A stretch of 64,000 bases of DNA, from contig JACPVJ010000111.1 in assembly GCA_016191785.1 (NCBI GenBank), forward strand, positions 1 to 64,000. The letters are read 5' to 3'. The number at the start of each line of letters is the position of its first letter. Position 1 is the first letter of the stretch. Both the position numbers and the translations under genes were made by a program. Source of the DNA: Myxococcales bacterium. Lineage in GTDB: Bacteria > Myxococcota_A > Polyangia > Polyangiales > Polyangiaceae. The notes beneath the pieces were generated by a model. The model was not told where the DNA came from. It did no database searches and worked only from the letters and a program-made list of their open reading frames with translations. Of the stretch, positions 1 to 11,403 are shown piece by piece.

Positions 1-95
1 CCTCGAGCGGAGCCCGCTCCCCAGCAGCAGGCTCGGCTCCCGAGCGCCCCGAGCCCAAGGCACGCCACCTCCTCGGCCTCCCGCCCCCACCCCAG

Positions 96-123
96 AGCGC
101 GGCGCGCGATCGCGCGCCGCGCT
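96..123. repeat. 28-bp perfect palindrome
   Basis: Every base from 96 to 109 pairs with its partner from 123 back to 110. The half-site reads AGCGCGGCGCGCGA and the centre is GCGATCGC. There is no unpaired loop and no U-tract follows, so it is not a textbook terminator. It could be a transcription-stopping hairpin for a gene left of the window, a binding site for a dimeric protein, or a chance product of GC-rich sequence. Confidence 0.6.
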
Positions 124-166
124 TCACCGATCAAGAGTGCGGCCCACCCTTGACTTCTGGATCCTG

Positions 167-182
167 TGGCGTGATGTTTGGC
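167..182 (+). promoter_or_regulatory. possible sigma-54 (-24/-12) promoter
   Basis: TGGC at 167-170 and TTG at 178-180 have the spacing of sigma-54 -24/-12 elements (consensus TGGCACG-N4-TTGC), but the -12 element reads TTGG rather than TTGC. Transcription would start near 193, ahead of the ATG at 229. A TTG start at 178, the alternative start of the downstream gene, would lie inside the promoter, which supports the ATG. The match is partial. Confidence 0.3.
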
Positions 183-228
183 GGTGGAGGGTCCCGGCGT
201 CGCAGGCCGCAAGCTGCTGGGGACAGCC

Positions 229-1593
229 ATGGCTGCCGGATTGTTGATAATCGACGAGGGGAACGGGGTCGCGCCGGAGGTGCTGGGGGCGCTCGCGCGG
301 CGCTTCGACGTGCAGCGCGTGAGCGCGCCGGCCGAGGCCGGGGGCCGCTACGATCTGGCGGTGGTCGCCCCCGGGACCCGGGACCTGGACGGCGTGTGCC
401 GTTCGATCCGCGACTCGGCGCTGGCGGCCCAGGTGGTCGTCCTCGCGTCCGCGGGGGGCATGCCCGAGGCGCTGGCTGCGCTCCGGGCCCAGGCCACGGA
501 CTTCGTCCCGAACGGTGACGACCCCGACAGCGTGGTCGAGCGCGTCTTGGCAGTGATCGAGGACCGCGCGCTCGATCGCGAGCTCACTCGCCTGCGGGCG
601 GTGGCGACCGAGCCCGCCCGCCCGACCGAGCTCACCGGCGAGAGCCCGGCCATGCAGCAGCTGAAGAAGCGCCTCGAGCGCGTGGCCGGCTCGGATGTCA
701 CCGTCCTGGTCACGGGAGAGAGCGGTACCGGGAAAGAGGTCGTCGCTCGCTCGCTGCACGCCCAGGGCCCGCGTCGCGACCGCCCGTTCGTGACCGTGAA
801 CTGCTCGTGCATTCCCCACCAGCTGCTCGAGAGCGAGTTCTTCGGGCACGCCAAGGGCGCGTTCACCGACGCGACCCGCGACCGCACCGGCCTGTTCGTC
901 CAAGCCTCGGGCGGCACCCTGTTCCTGGACGAGGTCGGCGACCTGCCCCTCGACCTCCAGCCGAAGCTGCTCCGCGTGCTGCAGCAACGCTCGGTGCGCC
1001 CGCTCGGTGCCACTCGCGAGGTGCCGTTCGACGCCCGGTTGATCGCCGCCACCAGCAAGCAGCTCGAACGCGAGGTCGCGGAGGGCCGGTTTCGCGACGA
1101 CCTGTACTTCCGTTTGAACGTGCTCCAACTGCGGGTCCCGCCGCTGCGCGAGCGCGGGCTCGACGTGCTGCTCTTGGCGCAGCACGTCATCCACCGCGCA
1201 TCGAGCGCCACTCGTCCCATCGTCGGCCTCACGCCCGGCGCAGCTCGCGCGTTGCTGGCGCACTCCTGGCCGGGCAACGTGCGCGAGCTCGAGCATTGCG
1301 TGGTCTCGGCCATCGCCCACGCCGCCAACGATCACATTCGCGCCACGGACTTGCCGGTCGATCTTCAGCCCGAGCGCTCGGCCGTGGCCCCGGGCGAGTG
1401 CGAGCTCTTGCCCCTGTCCGAGGTCGAGCGCAGCTACATCTTGTCCGTGCTGAAATCGGTGGGCGGCAACCGGGCACGGGCGTCGCAGCTCTTGGGCGTC
1501 GATCGGAGCACGCTCTACCGCAAGCTCAAGCAGTACGACCAGGCCGCCGCGTCACGCGAGTCGCCCGGCCCTGCCACCGACACCCACGCCTGA
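229..1593 (+). CDS. sigma-54-dependent enhancer-binding protein with degenerate receiver
   Basis: This 454-residue protein is an NtrC-type ATPase that would remodel sigma-54 RNA polymerase. The first 120 or so residues have a receiver-like layout, but the phosphoacceptor region reads AVVAPGTRD where an active receiver has an Asp, so it is probably not phosphorylated. The AAA+ domain (about 145-375) has Walker A GESGTGKE, a sigma-54 contact loop GAFTDA (GAFTGA is usual), Walker B GGTLFLDEVGD and the WPGNVREL motif. A Fis-type helix-turn-helix (ASQLLGVDRSTLYRKL) ends the protein. I chose the ATG at 229; an in-frame TTG at 178 is less likely. It runs toward the next EBP on the other strand. The target genes are unknown. 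Confidence 0.88.
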   Translation: MAAGLLIIDEGNGVAPEVLGALARRFDVQRVSAPAEAGGRYDLAVVAPGTRDLDGVCRSIRDSALAAQVVVLASAGGMPEALAALRAQATDFVPNGDDPDSVVERVLAVIEDRALDRELTRLRAVATEPARPTELTGESPAMQQLKKRLERVAGSDVTVLVTGESGTGKEVVARSLHAQGPRRDRPFVTVNCSCIPHQLLESEFFGHAKGAFTDATRDRTGLFVQASGGTLFLDEVGDLPLDLQPKLLRVLQQRSVRPLGATREVPFDARLIAATSKQLEREVAEGRFRDDLYFRLNVLQLRVPPLRERGLDVLLLAQHVIHRASSATRPIVGLTPGAARALLAHSWPGNVRELEHCVVSAIAHAANDHIRATDLPVDLQPERSAVAPGECELLPLSEVERSYILSVLKSVGGNRARASQLLGVDRSTLYRKLKQYDQAAASRESPGPATDTHA

Positions 1594-1610
1594 GCGGGCC
1601 GGCCCGGCAC

Positions 1611-3014
<1,404 letters not shown>

Positions 3015-3071
3015 TGGACGGCACCGGGAGGAACGCAACTCCTGTAGCGTTCTGCCACACGTCGCCGTCGC

Positions 3072-3440
3072 TCAGGTCGCGCCCAGCGTGCGCTCGAGCA
3101 GCGCGAGCAAGACCTGCAGCGCGACGGGTTTGTGCAGCACGCCTGCGACACGCACGGGCGGAGCGGCGCGATCCGCCGCTGCGGTGAGCACCAGCACGGG
3201 GATGGACTCGAGCGCGGGATCGGCGAGCAGCTCGCGGCGCAACACCCAGCCGTCCATCTGCGGCATCCAGAGATCCAGGATGATGGCGCTGGGGCGGTGC
3301 CCCGCTTTGAGATAGTCGAGCGCCTCGCTGCCGTCGCGACGCGTGACGACGGAGTACCCCTCGTCGCTCAGCACGTCGGCGAGCGCGTCCCGAATCGCGA
3401 TGTCGTCATCGACGACGAGCAGCATGGGAAGCGCAGTCAT
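3072..3440 (-). CDS. single-domain response regulator
   Basis: This is a stand-alone CheY-like receiver of 122 residues. Visible residues are the acidic cluster DDD at 11-13, phosphoacceptor Asp56 (ILDLWMPQMDG), the LTA switch Thr near 86 and Lys104 (LHKP). There is no output domain, so it would act by protein contact or in a phosphorelay. The reading frame is open up to 3542, but an ATG at 3440 just before MLLVVDDD is the sensible start and avoids overlap with the kinase gene ending at 3509. It lies 68 bases downstream of that kinase on the same strand and may share its transcript. Confidence 0.88.
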   Translation of the reverse strand: MTALPMLLVVDDDIAIRDALADVLSDEGYSVVTRRDGSEALDYLKAGHRPSAIILDLWMPQMDGWVLRRELLADPALESIPVLVLTAAADRAAPPVRVAGVLHKPVALQVLLALLERTLGAT

Positions 3441-3508
3441 CACCCGGCTCCGCGCGTCGGCGTCAGCATACGCCTCGGCACGTGTCCGGACCAGTGTCGC
3501 GGATTGCA

Positions 3509-5170
3509 TCACGACAGGCCGCGCTCGATCTCGGACGGGCACAGCCTCACCGCAAGCAAGCCGGGCCGGGCGTTCTTCACGAATCCCAGCTCACCAGAAG
3601 TCCAAGCCAAGAGGTCTGCCAATCGCTCCCTCATCTGCCGTCGGATCTCGACGAATACCGCGCGGGCGCTGACGACCCCCATGTCGACCAATGCCTCGCC
3701 CAGAGGACAGTCCCAGCGGAGCGCGCGCTCCACCGCGAGCTCGATGTACGCCGGTGTCGCCTGACCGAGCCTCACCAGGCGTTCGCCCAGGAGCTCGCGG
3801 TCGTCGGTGCAGGCGATGAACACCGGGGCGCCCAGGTCGAAGAACACGCGCATCTCGCGCGTCGCGGTGCGCGCGACGAACAAGCCCGACGCGCGTGTGT
3901 CGGTGAGGTGGCGCAACATGGCCCGAGTCAGACCCGGGGTCACCCTGCGCCGCTCGGGCAGCCCGGCGGGCTCACCGAAACGAAAGGCCAAGAGCCCTCG
4001 GCGACGCTCCAGGCTCCCGGGGAGCGACGCGTCGTGAGCGACTTCACCGCCAGTCGCCAGGGCCCGCGCCGCGGCCGAGACCCGGGCCGCGCAGCGAGAC
4101 TCGATGCCCGCACCCAGCGGCAAGCTGGGCCTGACCGAGCGCGGCCCTCGGGGCCGAGCCACGGCCCGCACGCTCGAGCGAAGCCCCTGCCCGTCCAGAG
4201 CCTCGGTCTCACTCGCGAACTGAGCCAGCTGCTCGCGCCCCGAGCGGGAACCCGGCTCCGGGGCGACGGCGTCGAGCGCGCGAGTGAAGTCGCTCGCGGA
4301 CTCGAACCGGTCGTCTGGACGCTGCGCGAGCGCCCGTTCGAGCACCCGCGCCAGCGGACCGGGGAGCCCGCCGTCGATGTCCCGCGCATAGCCCGCGTAG
4401 TTGGCAGTCAAAGTCGCGAGCTCATGATCGCGCGCGAAGGCGCGGCGCCCGGTCAAGAGCTCGAACAGCACCACCCCGGCGGCGAACAGGTCCGTGCGCG
4501 CGTCCAGCGGCTCGCCGGCCAGCTGCTCCGGTGCCATGTATCCGATCTTGCCTTGCAGCGCGGTCGTGCTGGGTGGCGTCGCGCCACGGGTGATCACGGC
4601 AATCCCGAAATCACCGAGCTTCACGTCGCCGTCGGCGGTGAGCAAGATGTTGTTGGGGGACACGTCGCGGTGCACGACACCGAGCGGCGCGCCGCCGTCG
4701 TCCCGAAGCCCGTGCAGGGCTGCCAGGCCCTCGAGCAACTGACGCACGATGTGGACCGCAGCGGCGGGCCGCATCAACGTGGACGCTCGATTGAGCAGGT
4801 CGGCGACCGATGGCCCAGGGACGTATTCCATCACCAAGAACGGCTCGTGGTCGCAGACGTCGAGGGAGAAGGTGTGGATCAGCCGCGGGTGATTGACCCG
4901 CATCCCGAGCAGCGCTTCGTCCGAGAACATCAGCACCGTCTGCGGATTGGCGGCGAGCGCGGGCAGCATCCGTTTGATGGCAACCTCGCGGCCATCGGGC
5001 GCGGTCGCGTGCCACACCGTCGCCATGCCGCCCCGGGCGATCACGCCGTGGAGCGCGTAGCCGGCGAAGCGCTCGATGCGCTGCCGCCGGGACGGCGCCG
5101 GGAGCCGTTCGCTGTCGGGCACGGCCGTCGGCACGAGCCGCAAGAGACCGCCTTTCCCCCCCCCGGCCAT
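3509..5170 (-). CDS. Ser/Thr protein kinase with C-terminal DUF4388-like domain
   Basis: This is a Hanks-type kinase of 553 residues. The catalytic domain spans about 36-305, with the Gly-rich loop IARGGMATVW, ATP-binding Lys66 (VAIKRM), catalytic Asp169 (HRDVSPNN), DFG at 187-189 and MAPEQ in the activation segment. No membrane segment is seen, so it is probably cytoplasmic. After an Arg/Pro-rich linker, the last 150 or so residues (from ASGLFVARTATREMRVFFDLG) resemble DUF4388/PatA-N domains, which are common in myxobacterial signalling proteins. A receiver gene follows on the same strand, suggesting a mixed one- and two-component unit. Substrates are unknown. The ATG at 5170 abuts the CBS gene that ends at 5172. 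Confidence 0.9.
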   Translation of the reverse strand: MAGGGKGGLLRLVPTAVPDSERLPAPSRRQRIERFAGYALHGVIARGGMATVWHATAPDGREVAIKRMLPALAANPQTVLMFSDEALLGMRVNHPRLIHTFSLDVCDHEPFLVMEYVPGPSVADLLNRASTLMRPAAAVHIVRQLLEGLAALHGLRDDGGAPLGVVHRDVSPNNILLTADGDVKLGDFGIAVITRGATPPSTTALQGKIGYMAPEQLAGEPLDARTDLFAAGVVLFELLTGRRAFARDHELATLTANYAGYARDIDGGLPGPLARVLERALAQRPDDRFESASDFTRALDAVAPEPGSRSGREQLAQFASETEALDGQGLRSSVRAVARPRGPRSVRPSLPLGAGIESRCAARVSAAARALATGGEVAHDASLPGSLERRRGLLAFRFGEPAGLPERRRVTPGLTRAMLRHLTDTRASGLFVARTATREMRVFFDLGAPVFIACTDDRELLGERLVRLGQATPAYIELAVERALRWDCPLGEALVDMGVVSARAVFVEIRRQMRERLADLLAWTSGELGFVKNARPGLLAVRLCPSEIERGLS

Positions 5171-5171
5171 C

Positions 5172-5699
5172 TCATGCCCCCCATCGCGGTGGGCTCTGGG
5201 CCACCCTCGGTGTTTCCCCGCTCCGAACGGCTCGCGCCACCCAGCCGAGCACAGCGCTCGCGGTGACGATCCCGACCAGTCGCCCGCTCGAGCTCACCAC
5301 GGCCGCTCGCGCACAGCCCTCCGTCGCCAAGAGCGCGCAGGCCCGGGCGATCGACGCGCCCGCGGCGAGCCGCGCGCGGATCGGCACCATCAGCTCGTCG
5401 ACGCGCGAGGGCGTCGGAACGGGGAGCGGCCAGCCCTCGGGGTCGGTCTCCGAGCCGGGTGAGCTCGCGCGATCGGCGGGGTGAGGACACCACTCGGCCG
5501 CGACACGCTGCCCGGCGATGACCCCGAGGGGCCGTCGGCGGCGGTCCACGATCACGATCTCGTCGCCCCCGGCTTCGGTCAGCTCTGCCAGCGCCGCCCG
5601 GATCCCGATCCCGGACGGCACGGTGACAGGGCGCGTCATCACCGTGTCGACCGGTTGGTTCGGATCGAGCCAAAAGAGGGGAGCGGGCGCGGTCGACAC
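5172..5699 (-). CDS. CBS-domain pair protein
   Basis: This is a small protein (about 175 residues) made almost entirely of two CBS motifs, which in other proteins form an adenosine-nucleotide-binding Bateman module. The first runs from VDTVMTRPVTVPSG through VIVDRRRRPLGVI; the second from VDELMVPIRARLAAG through VVSSSGRLVGIVTAS. The frame is open to 5981, but that extension would overlap the divergent gene at 5912 and has an Arg/Pro-rich, non-protein look. The GTG at 5699 is my best start; TTG codons at 5711 and 5768 are alternatives. It is followed two bases later by the kinase gene at 5170, so it may supply nucleotide sensing to that signalling unit. Confidence 0.78.
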   Translation of the reverse strand: MSTAPAPLFWLDPNQPVDTVMTRPVTVPSGIGIRAALAELTEAGGDEIVIVDRRRRPLGVIAGQRVAAEWCPHPADRASSPGSETDPEGWPLPVPTPSRVDELMVPIRARLAAGASIARACALLATEGCARAAVVSSSGRLVGIVTASAVLGWVARAVRSGETPRVAQSPPRWGA

Positions 5700-5911
5700 G
5701 CCTTCGTCCAAGCACTCGTCGTGCCAGCGCGGCCATGCAGAGAAGCGCGGCCAGACCGGACCACGCAACGAGGCAATGCGCGCCAGCTGGGGCGAGGTGC
5801 CACGGCGGCGGCCCCGCCGACGCCCGATAACCCGCGCGCCGGATGCTGGAATGCGTCTTGCTGAAGCGTCGCTCACAGGCGGCCGCTTCGGCGCGCAGCA
5901 AGGAGGAGGGT

Positions 5912-6406
5912 ATGATCCAGGCCATCGAACGCAGCTGGAGGGGCTCGGAGAGTCCGGAGCGGGAACAGGAACCCACCGCATCCATCACGCGGCTCTTGAG
6001 GCTCCCACCGGTCGTGACCGCTTCGACCCCGCTGACCCGGGCGGCAGAGTTGCTGGTCCGACCCGGCTCGACGCTCTTGGTCGTGGTCGACGAGCGACGC
6101 CGTCCCCTCGGGGTCGTCACCGCGACGGAGGTGCTGGCCCTGGCGCGGCGGGTGAACCCCACCCGCTTCGAGCACGCGACGGTGCTCGATGCGGCGCGCT
6201 CGGGCGGGCGATTCGTCCCCGAGACCTCGACCCTGCGCTCGGTGCACGCGGCGCTGCTGGACGAGAACCGCGACTACTTCGTGGTGGTCGACCAGGAAGG
6301 ACGCCTGGCCGGGATGGTGACCGCAATGGACGTGCTCGAGGCCCTCGAAGCGTCGCCGCCGGTGTCCGGGACCTGGCCCATCGCCGCGCTGCACCACGCT
6401 GGGTGA
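5912..6406 (+). CDS. CBS-domain pair protein (divergent partner)
   Basis: This 164-residue protein has two CBS motifs: LLRLPPVVTASTPLTRAAELL through VVVDERRRPLGVVTATEV, and ATVLDAARSGGRFVPETSTLRSVHAALL through VVVDQEGRLAGMVTAMDVLEAL. No enzyme domain is attached. The ATG at 5912 is preceded by a strong ribosome site AGGAGG (5901-5906) with good spacing, which fixes the start. It faces away from the CBS-pair gene at 5172-5699 across about 210 bases that must hold promoters for both. The two proteins share the phrase RRRPLGV, as expected of an old duplication. It lies 34 bases ahead of the hybrid histidine kinase. Its ligand is unknown. Confidence 0.88.
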   Translation: MIQAIERSWRGSESPEREQEPTASITRLLRLPPVVTASTPLTRAAELLVRPGSTLLVVVDERRRPLGVVTATEVLALARRVNPTRFEHATVLDAARSGGRFVPETSTLRSVHAALLDENRDYFVVVDQEGRLAGMVTAMDVLEALEASPPVSGTWPIAALHHAG

Positions 6407-6440
6407 CTCCGTCGCCCCGGCTGCCGCGATCCCGGGTAGA

Positions 6441-8240
6441 GTGCTCTTCGGAGCATCAGCTTTGGGGGCATCGGGTCCAAGCGCGCCGGGTCGCGAACCC
6501 GCGACCGTGTCGGAATGGCGGGCGAGCCTCACGGGCGCGCTGCTCCTGGCGTGCGGCTTGGTCGCCGCCGCGATGACGGTCGCGGTCAGCGTCACGCTTC
6601 GAGCAGGGCCGGGGCGCGGGTTGGTGCAGGCCGTTTCGGTGCTCGCCGCAGCCGCTAGCTTGATCGAGCACCAGCGTCCGCGGCTCTCGGCGCCGGCGCG
6701 GGCGTGGCTGGTCGTCAGCGTGATGTTCGGGGCGTCCGTCACGGGTCTGGTCGCGGTCGGCTTCCTCGCCGGCCCGGCCATCGCCTGGGCCGCCACCGTG
6801 GTCACGGCTGGCTTGCTCCTCGGGCGGCGGGCGCTGGCGCGCGTGCTCTCCGCCGCAGCGCTGTCGGTGGTGCTCACCGGGTGGGCCGCCTCCCGCCACC
6901 TGGTGCCGCTGGTCAGCGAGAGCGACCTCGCCCCCGACAGCCCGCAGGCCTGGGCGCGAACCATGGGCCTGGCGCTGGCCCTTCTGGGGGTGATCGGGGT
7001 CGGCATCGTGCGGCTCGTCGAGCGCCTCGAGCTGGCGATCGAGCGGGAGCGCGAGCTCGCCGAAAGACACGCCGAGGCCGAGAACCGCCGCGCCGCGACG
7101 GAGCTGGCCGCGCTCGAGGCTCAGCGCCTCGAGGCCGTCGGGCGGCTCGCCGCCGGCGTCGCGCACGACTTCAACAACTCACTCTTGGTAGTGCGGATGT
7201 GGTCCGAGCTGTTGGGGAGCGACAAGACCAGCGACGCCCAGCGAGCCGAGGCGCTCGTGGCCATCGACGGTGCCGTCGAAGACGCAAGCGCCCTTGCCCG
7301 CCAGCTGCTCGTGCTGAGCCGCCGCGACGCCCCGCGCCCGACCGCGCTCTCGCTCGACGCCGTGATCGACGGCTACCAGAAGACCCTGGCCCGGACCCTG
7401 CCTCGGGACGTCCAGCTGGTGACCGAGTGCAACGAGCCGGCGACGGTGATGGCCGACGAGGTCCAGCTGCACCAGGTCCTCTTGAATCTGGTGCTCAACG
7501 CCCGGGACGCCATGCCCACCGGCGGGCGCCTCACCCTGCGCAGCAAGGTCGTCGTGCTCGAGGGCGAACGTCGGCTGTCGCACGGCACCGCCGCGGCGAA
7601 ACGCTGGGCCGTGCTCGAGGTCGAGGACCAGGGGCACGGCATGGACGAGGCTACCCGCCGCCGCGCGTTCGAGTCGTTCTTCACGACCAAGGAGTCGGGA
7701 AAGGGCACCGGCCTCGGCCTGGCCACCGTGCTCGCCATCGCGGATCAGTCCGGGGGCCACGTCGATCTGTGGAGCGAGCCGGGGCGCGGAACGCGGGTCG
7801 CCGTCTGGTTGGAAGAGGTCGGGCTCGGCCCAGACGCTGCCCGCGACGGGATCGAACGGCTCGACGGGATGAGCGTGCTGATCGCCGAAGACAGCGCCGC
7901 GGCACTGGCGGCCATGCGTCGCACGCTCGAAGGCGCCGGCTGTCGGGTGCTCCCCGCGAAGACGGGCACCGAAGCGATGGCGCTGTGTCGGAACGAGCAG
8001 GAGCGGATCGACGTGGTATGCCTGGACGCCGTGATGCGTGGCGCTCCCATCGCGACACTGTTCGAAGCATTCTCGGCCCAGCGGCCCGACACGGCCATCG
8101 TGGTGTGCTCCGGCCACGCCGAGGGCGAGCTGGCTCAGCGAGGGATCCCCGGTGGCCGGTACGAGCTTCTGGCCAAGCCCTTTCGGCCGCGTGACTTGTT
8201 GCAGACGATGCGCGACGTCATTTCTCGGCGCGCGAGTTGA
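6441..8240 (+). CDS. membrane hybrid sensor histidine kinase
   Basis: This 599-residue hybrid kinase starts with about five hydrophobic segments (30-190) that make a membrane sensor with no clear periplasmic domain. A short coiled coil (195-235, rich in Glu/Arg/Ala) leads to the dimerisation helix with phospho-accepting His242 (GVAHDFNN). The ATPase domain has the N box around Asn354 (VLNARDAM), G1 VEDQGHGMD and G2 GTGLGLATV. A receiver (478-595) carries acidic residues AED (482-484), phosphoacceptor Asp529 and Lys579 (LLAKPF). The start is GTG at 6441. The AHDFNN type of H box is common among hybrid kinases. A separate response regulator is not adjacent; the NtrC-type regulator at 1611-3014 is a candidate partner. 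Confidence 0.9.
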   Translation: MLFGASALGASGPSAPGREPATVSEWRASLTGALLLACGLVAAAMTVAVSVTLRAGPGRGLVQAVSVLAAAASLIEHQRPRLSAPARAWLVVSVMFGASVTGLVAVGFLAGPAIAWAATVVTAGLLLGRRALARVLSAAALSVVLTGWAASRHLVPLVSESDLAPDSPQAWARTMGLALALLGVIGVGIVRLVERLELAIERERELAERHAEAENRRAATELAALEAQRLEAVGRLAAGVAHDFNNSLLVVRMWSELLGSDKTSDAQRAEALVAIDGAVEDASALARQLLVLSRRDAPRPTALSLDAVIDGYQKTLARTLPRDVQLVTECNEPATVMADEVQLHQVLLNLVLNARDAMPTGGRLTLRSKVVVLEGERRLSHGTAAAKRWAVLEVEDQGHGMDEATRRRAFESFFTTKESGKGTGLGLATVLAIADQSGGHVDLWSEPGRGTRVAVWLEEVGLGPDAARDGIERLDGMSVLIAEDSAAALAAMRRTLEGAGCRVLPAKTGTEAMALCRNEQERIDVVCLDAVMRGAPIATLFEAFSAQRPDTAIVVCSGHAEGELAQRGIPGGRYELLAKPFRPRDLLQTMRDVISRRAS

Positions 8241-8266
8241 CGCTACGTTCCCTGGATGCACTCGAG

Positions 8267-10729
<2,463 letters not shown>

Positions 10730-10844
10730 CGGCGGCGGAAACTATCAGACCAGGGGGCCTTTCGATTGGATTTTCCGGCGGTTTGCCGCGACACTTCGGG
10801 AACAGAGAATCTTCGTGCCGCGTTCCTGGCTCTATCACTTCGAA

Positions 10845-11345
10845 ATGGCAGTCCGAATCGTGTTCGTGGTCGGCGCGCTCACCCTCTCGTCGGGCGGCTG
10901 CGCGCGGCACGAGGCCGCGACACGCGACACCCCTGTCGCCTCGGCGAGCGCCGCCGGTAGCAAGCCAGCGCCCGTGCAGCGGGTGCGCGCGGTCGGACAG
11001 CTGGGGCCCGGGCGGGGCACGCTGGTGATTTCGCTCCTGCCGCCGAACGCAGGCAAGCTCACTGAAGGCGCACCGCTCAACGTGGAAGCCCGCGGCGCGC
11101 ACCTGATCTTCCCCGACCGCGTCCGCGGAAAACTCCAGTCAGAGCGGCTGCCGCTGCGCATCCCGGTGGACGTCACCGATGGCGCGACCGGTCCCGCCGA
11201 GGTCGATCTCTCGTACTACTGGTGCGGATTGAGCGAAGGCGCCGCCTGCCATCCGGAGCGGGCGAAGCTCGTGGTCGAGCTCGACGTGACCGGTGATGCG
11301 CCGGGAGGCGAGGCCCACGTGACGCACGTCGCGGCCGGCTCGTGA
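10845..11345 (+). CDS. small secreted lipoprotein, DsbD-N-like
   Basis: The ATG at 10845 opens a 166-residue protein with a lipoprotein signal peptide (MAVRIVFVVGALTLSSGGC, lipobox SGGC). The mature part is a single small domain whose end (GPAEVDLSYYWCGLSEGAACHPERAKLVVELDV) resembles the immunoglobulin-like domain at the C-terminus of NHL/thioredoxin proteins and the N-terminus of DsbD; in those families the two cysteines are redox-active or structural. This assignment rests on that one stretch and is tentative. The gene is divergent from glgP and about 60 bases upstream of the kinase at 11404. Confidence 0.72.
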   Translation: MAVRIVFVVGALTLSSGGCARHEAATRDTPVASASAAGSKPAPVQRVRAVGQLGPGRGTLVISLLPPNAGKLTEGAPLNVEARGAHLIFPDRVRGKLQSERLPLRIPVDVTDGATGPAEVDLSYYWCGLSEGAACHPERAKLVVELDVTGDAPGGEAHVTHVAAGS

Positions 11346-11403
11346 GCGCCGGCGTCGACGATATTCCCGGCGGCCGGGGCGTTTTCTAGGTAAGATCGCT
11401 TCG

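Larger units (their letters stand above)
1..228. other. left-edge region without a supported gene
   Basis: I cannot support a gene in the first 228 bases. Several frames stay open here because of the high GC content, and one plus-strand frame is open from the window edge to a TGA at 151-153, so the tail of an upstream gene is possible. The stretch contains a perfect palindrome (96-123) and a sigma-54-like promoter (167-182), both listed separately. Confidence 0.5.

Noticed and set aside
178-228. TTG start at 178 for the first EBP
   Set aside because: An ATG at 229 directly precedes the first beta strand of the receiver-like domain, and the TTG would lie in a promoter-like element.
3036-3063. 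Sigma-54 promoter for the NtrC-type regulator on the minus strand
   Set aside because: TGGCA is present but the -12 element lacks GC at the required distance.
5700-5981. Longer start for the CBS gene at 5172
   Set aside because: The added residues are Arg/Pro-rich, overlap the divergent gene at 5912 and have no ribosome site.
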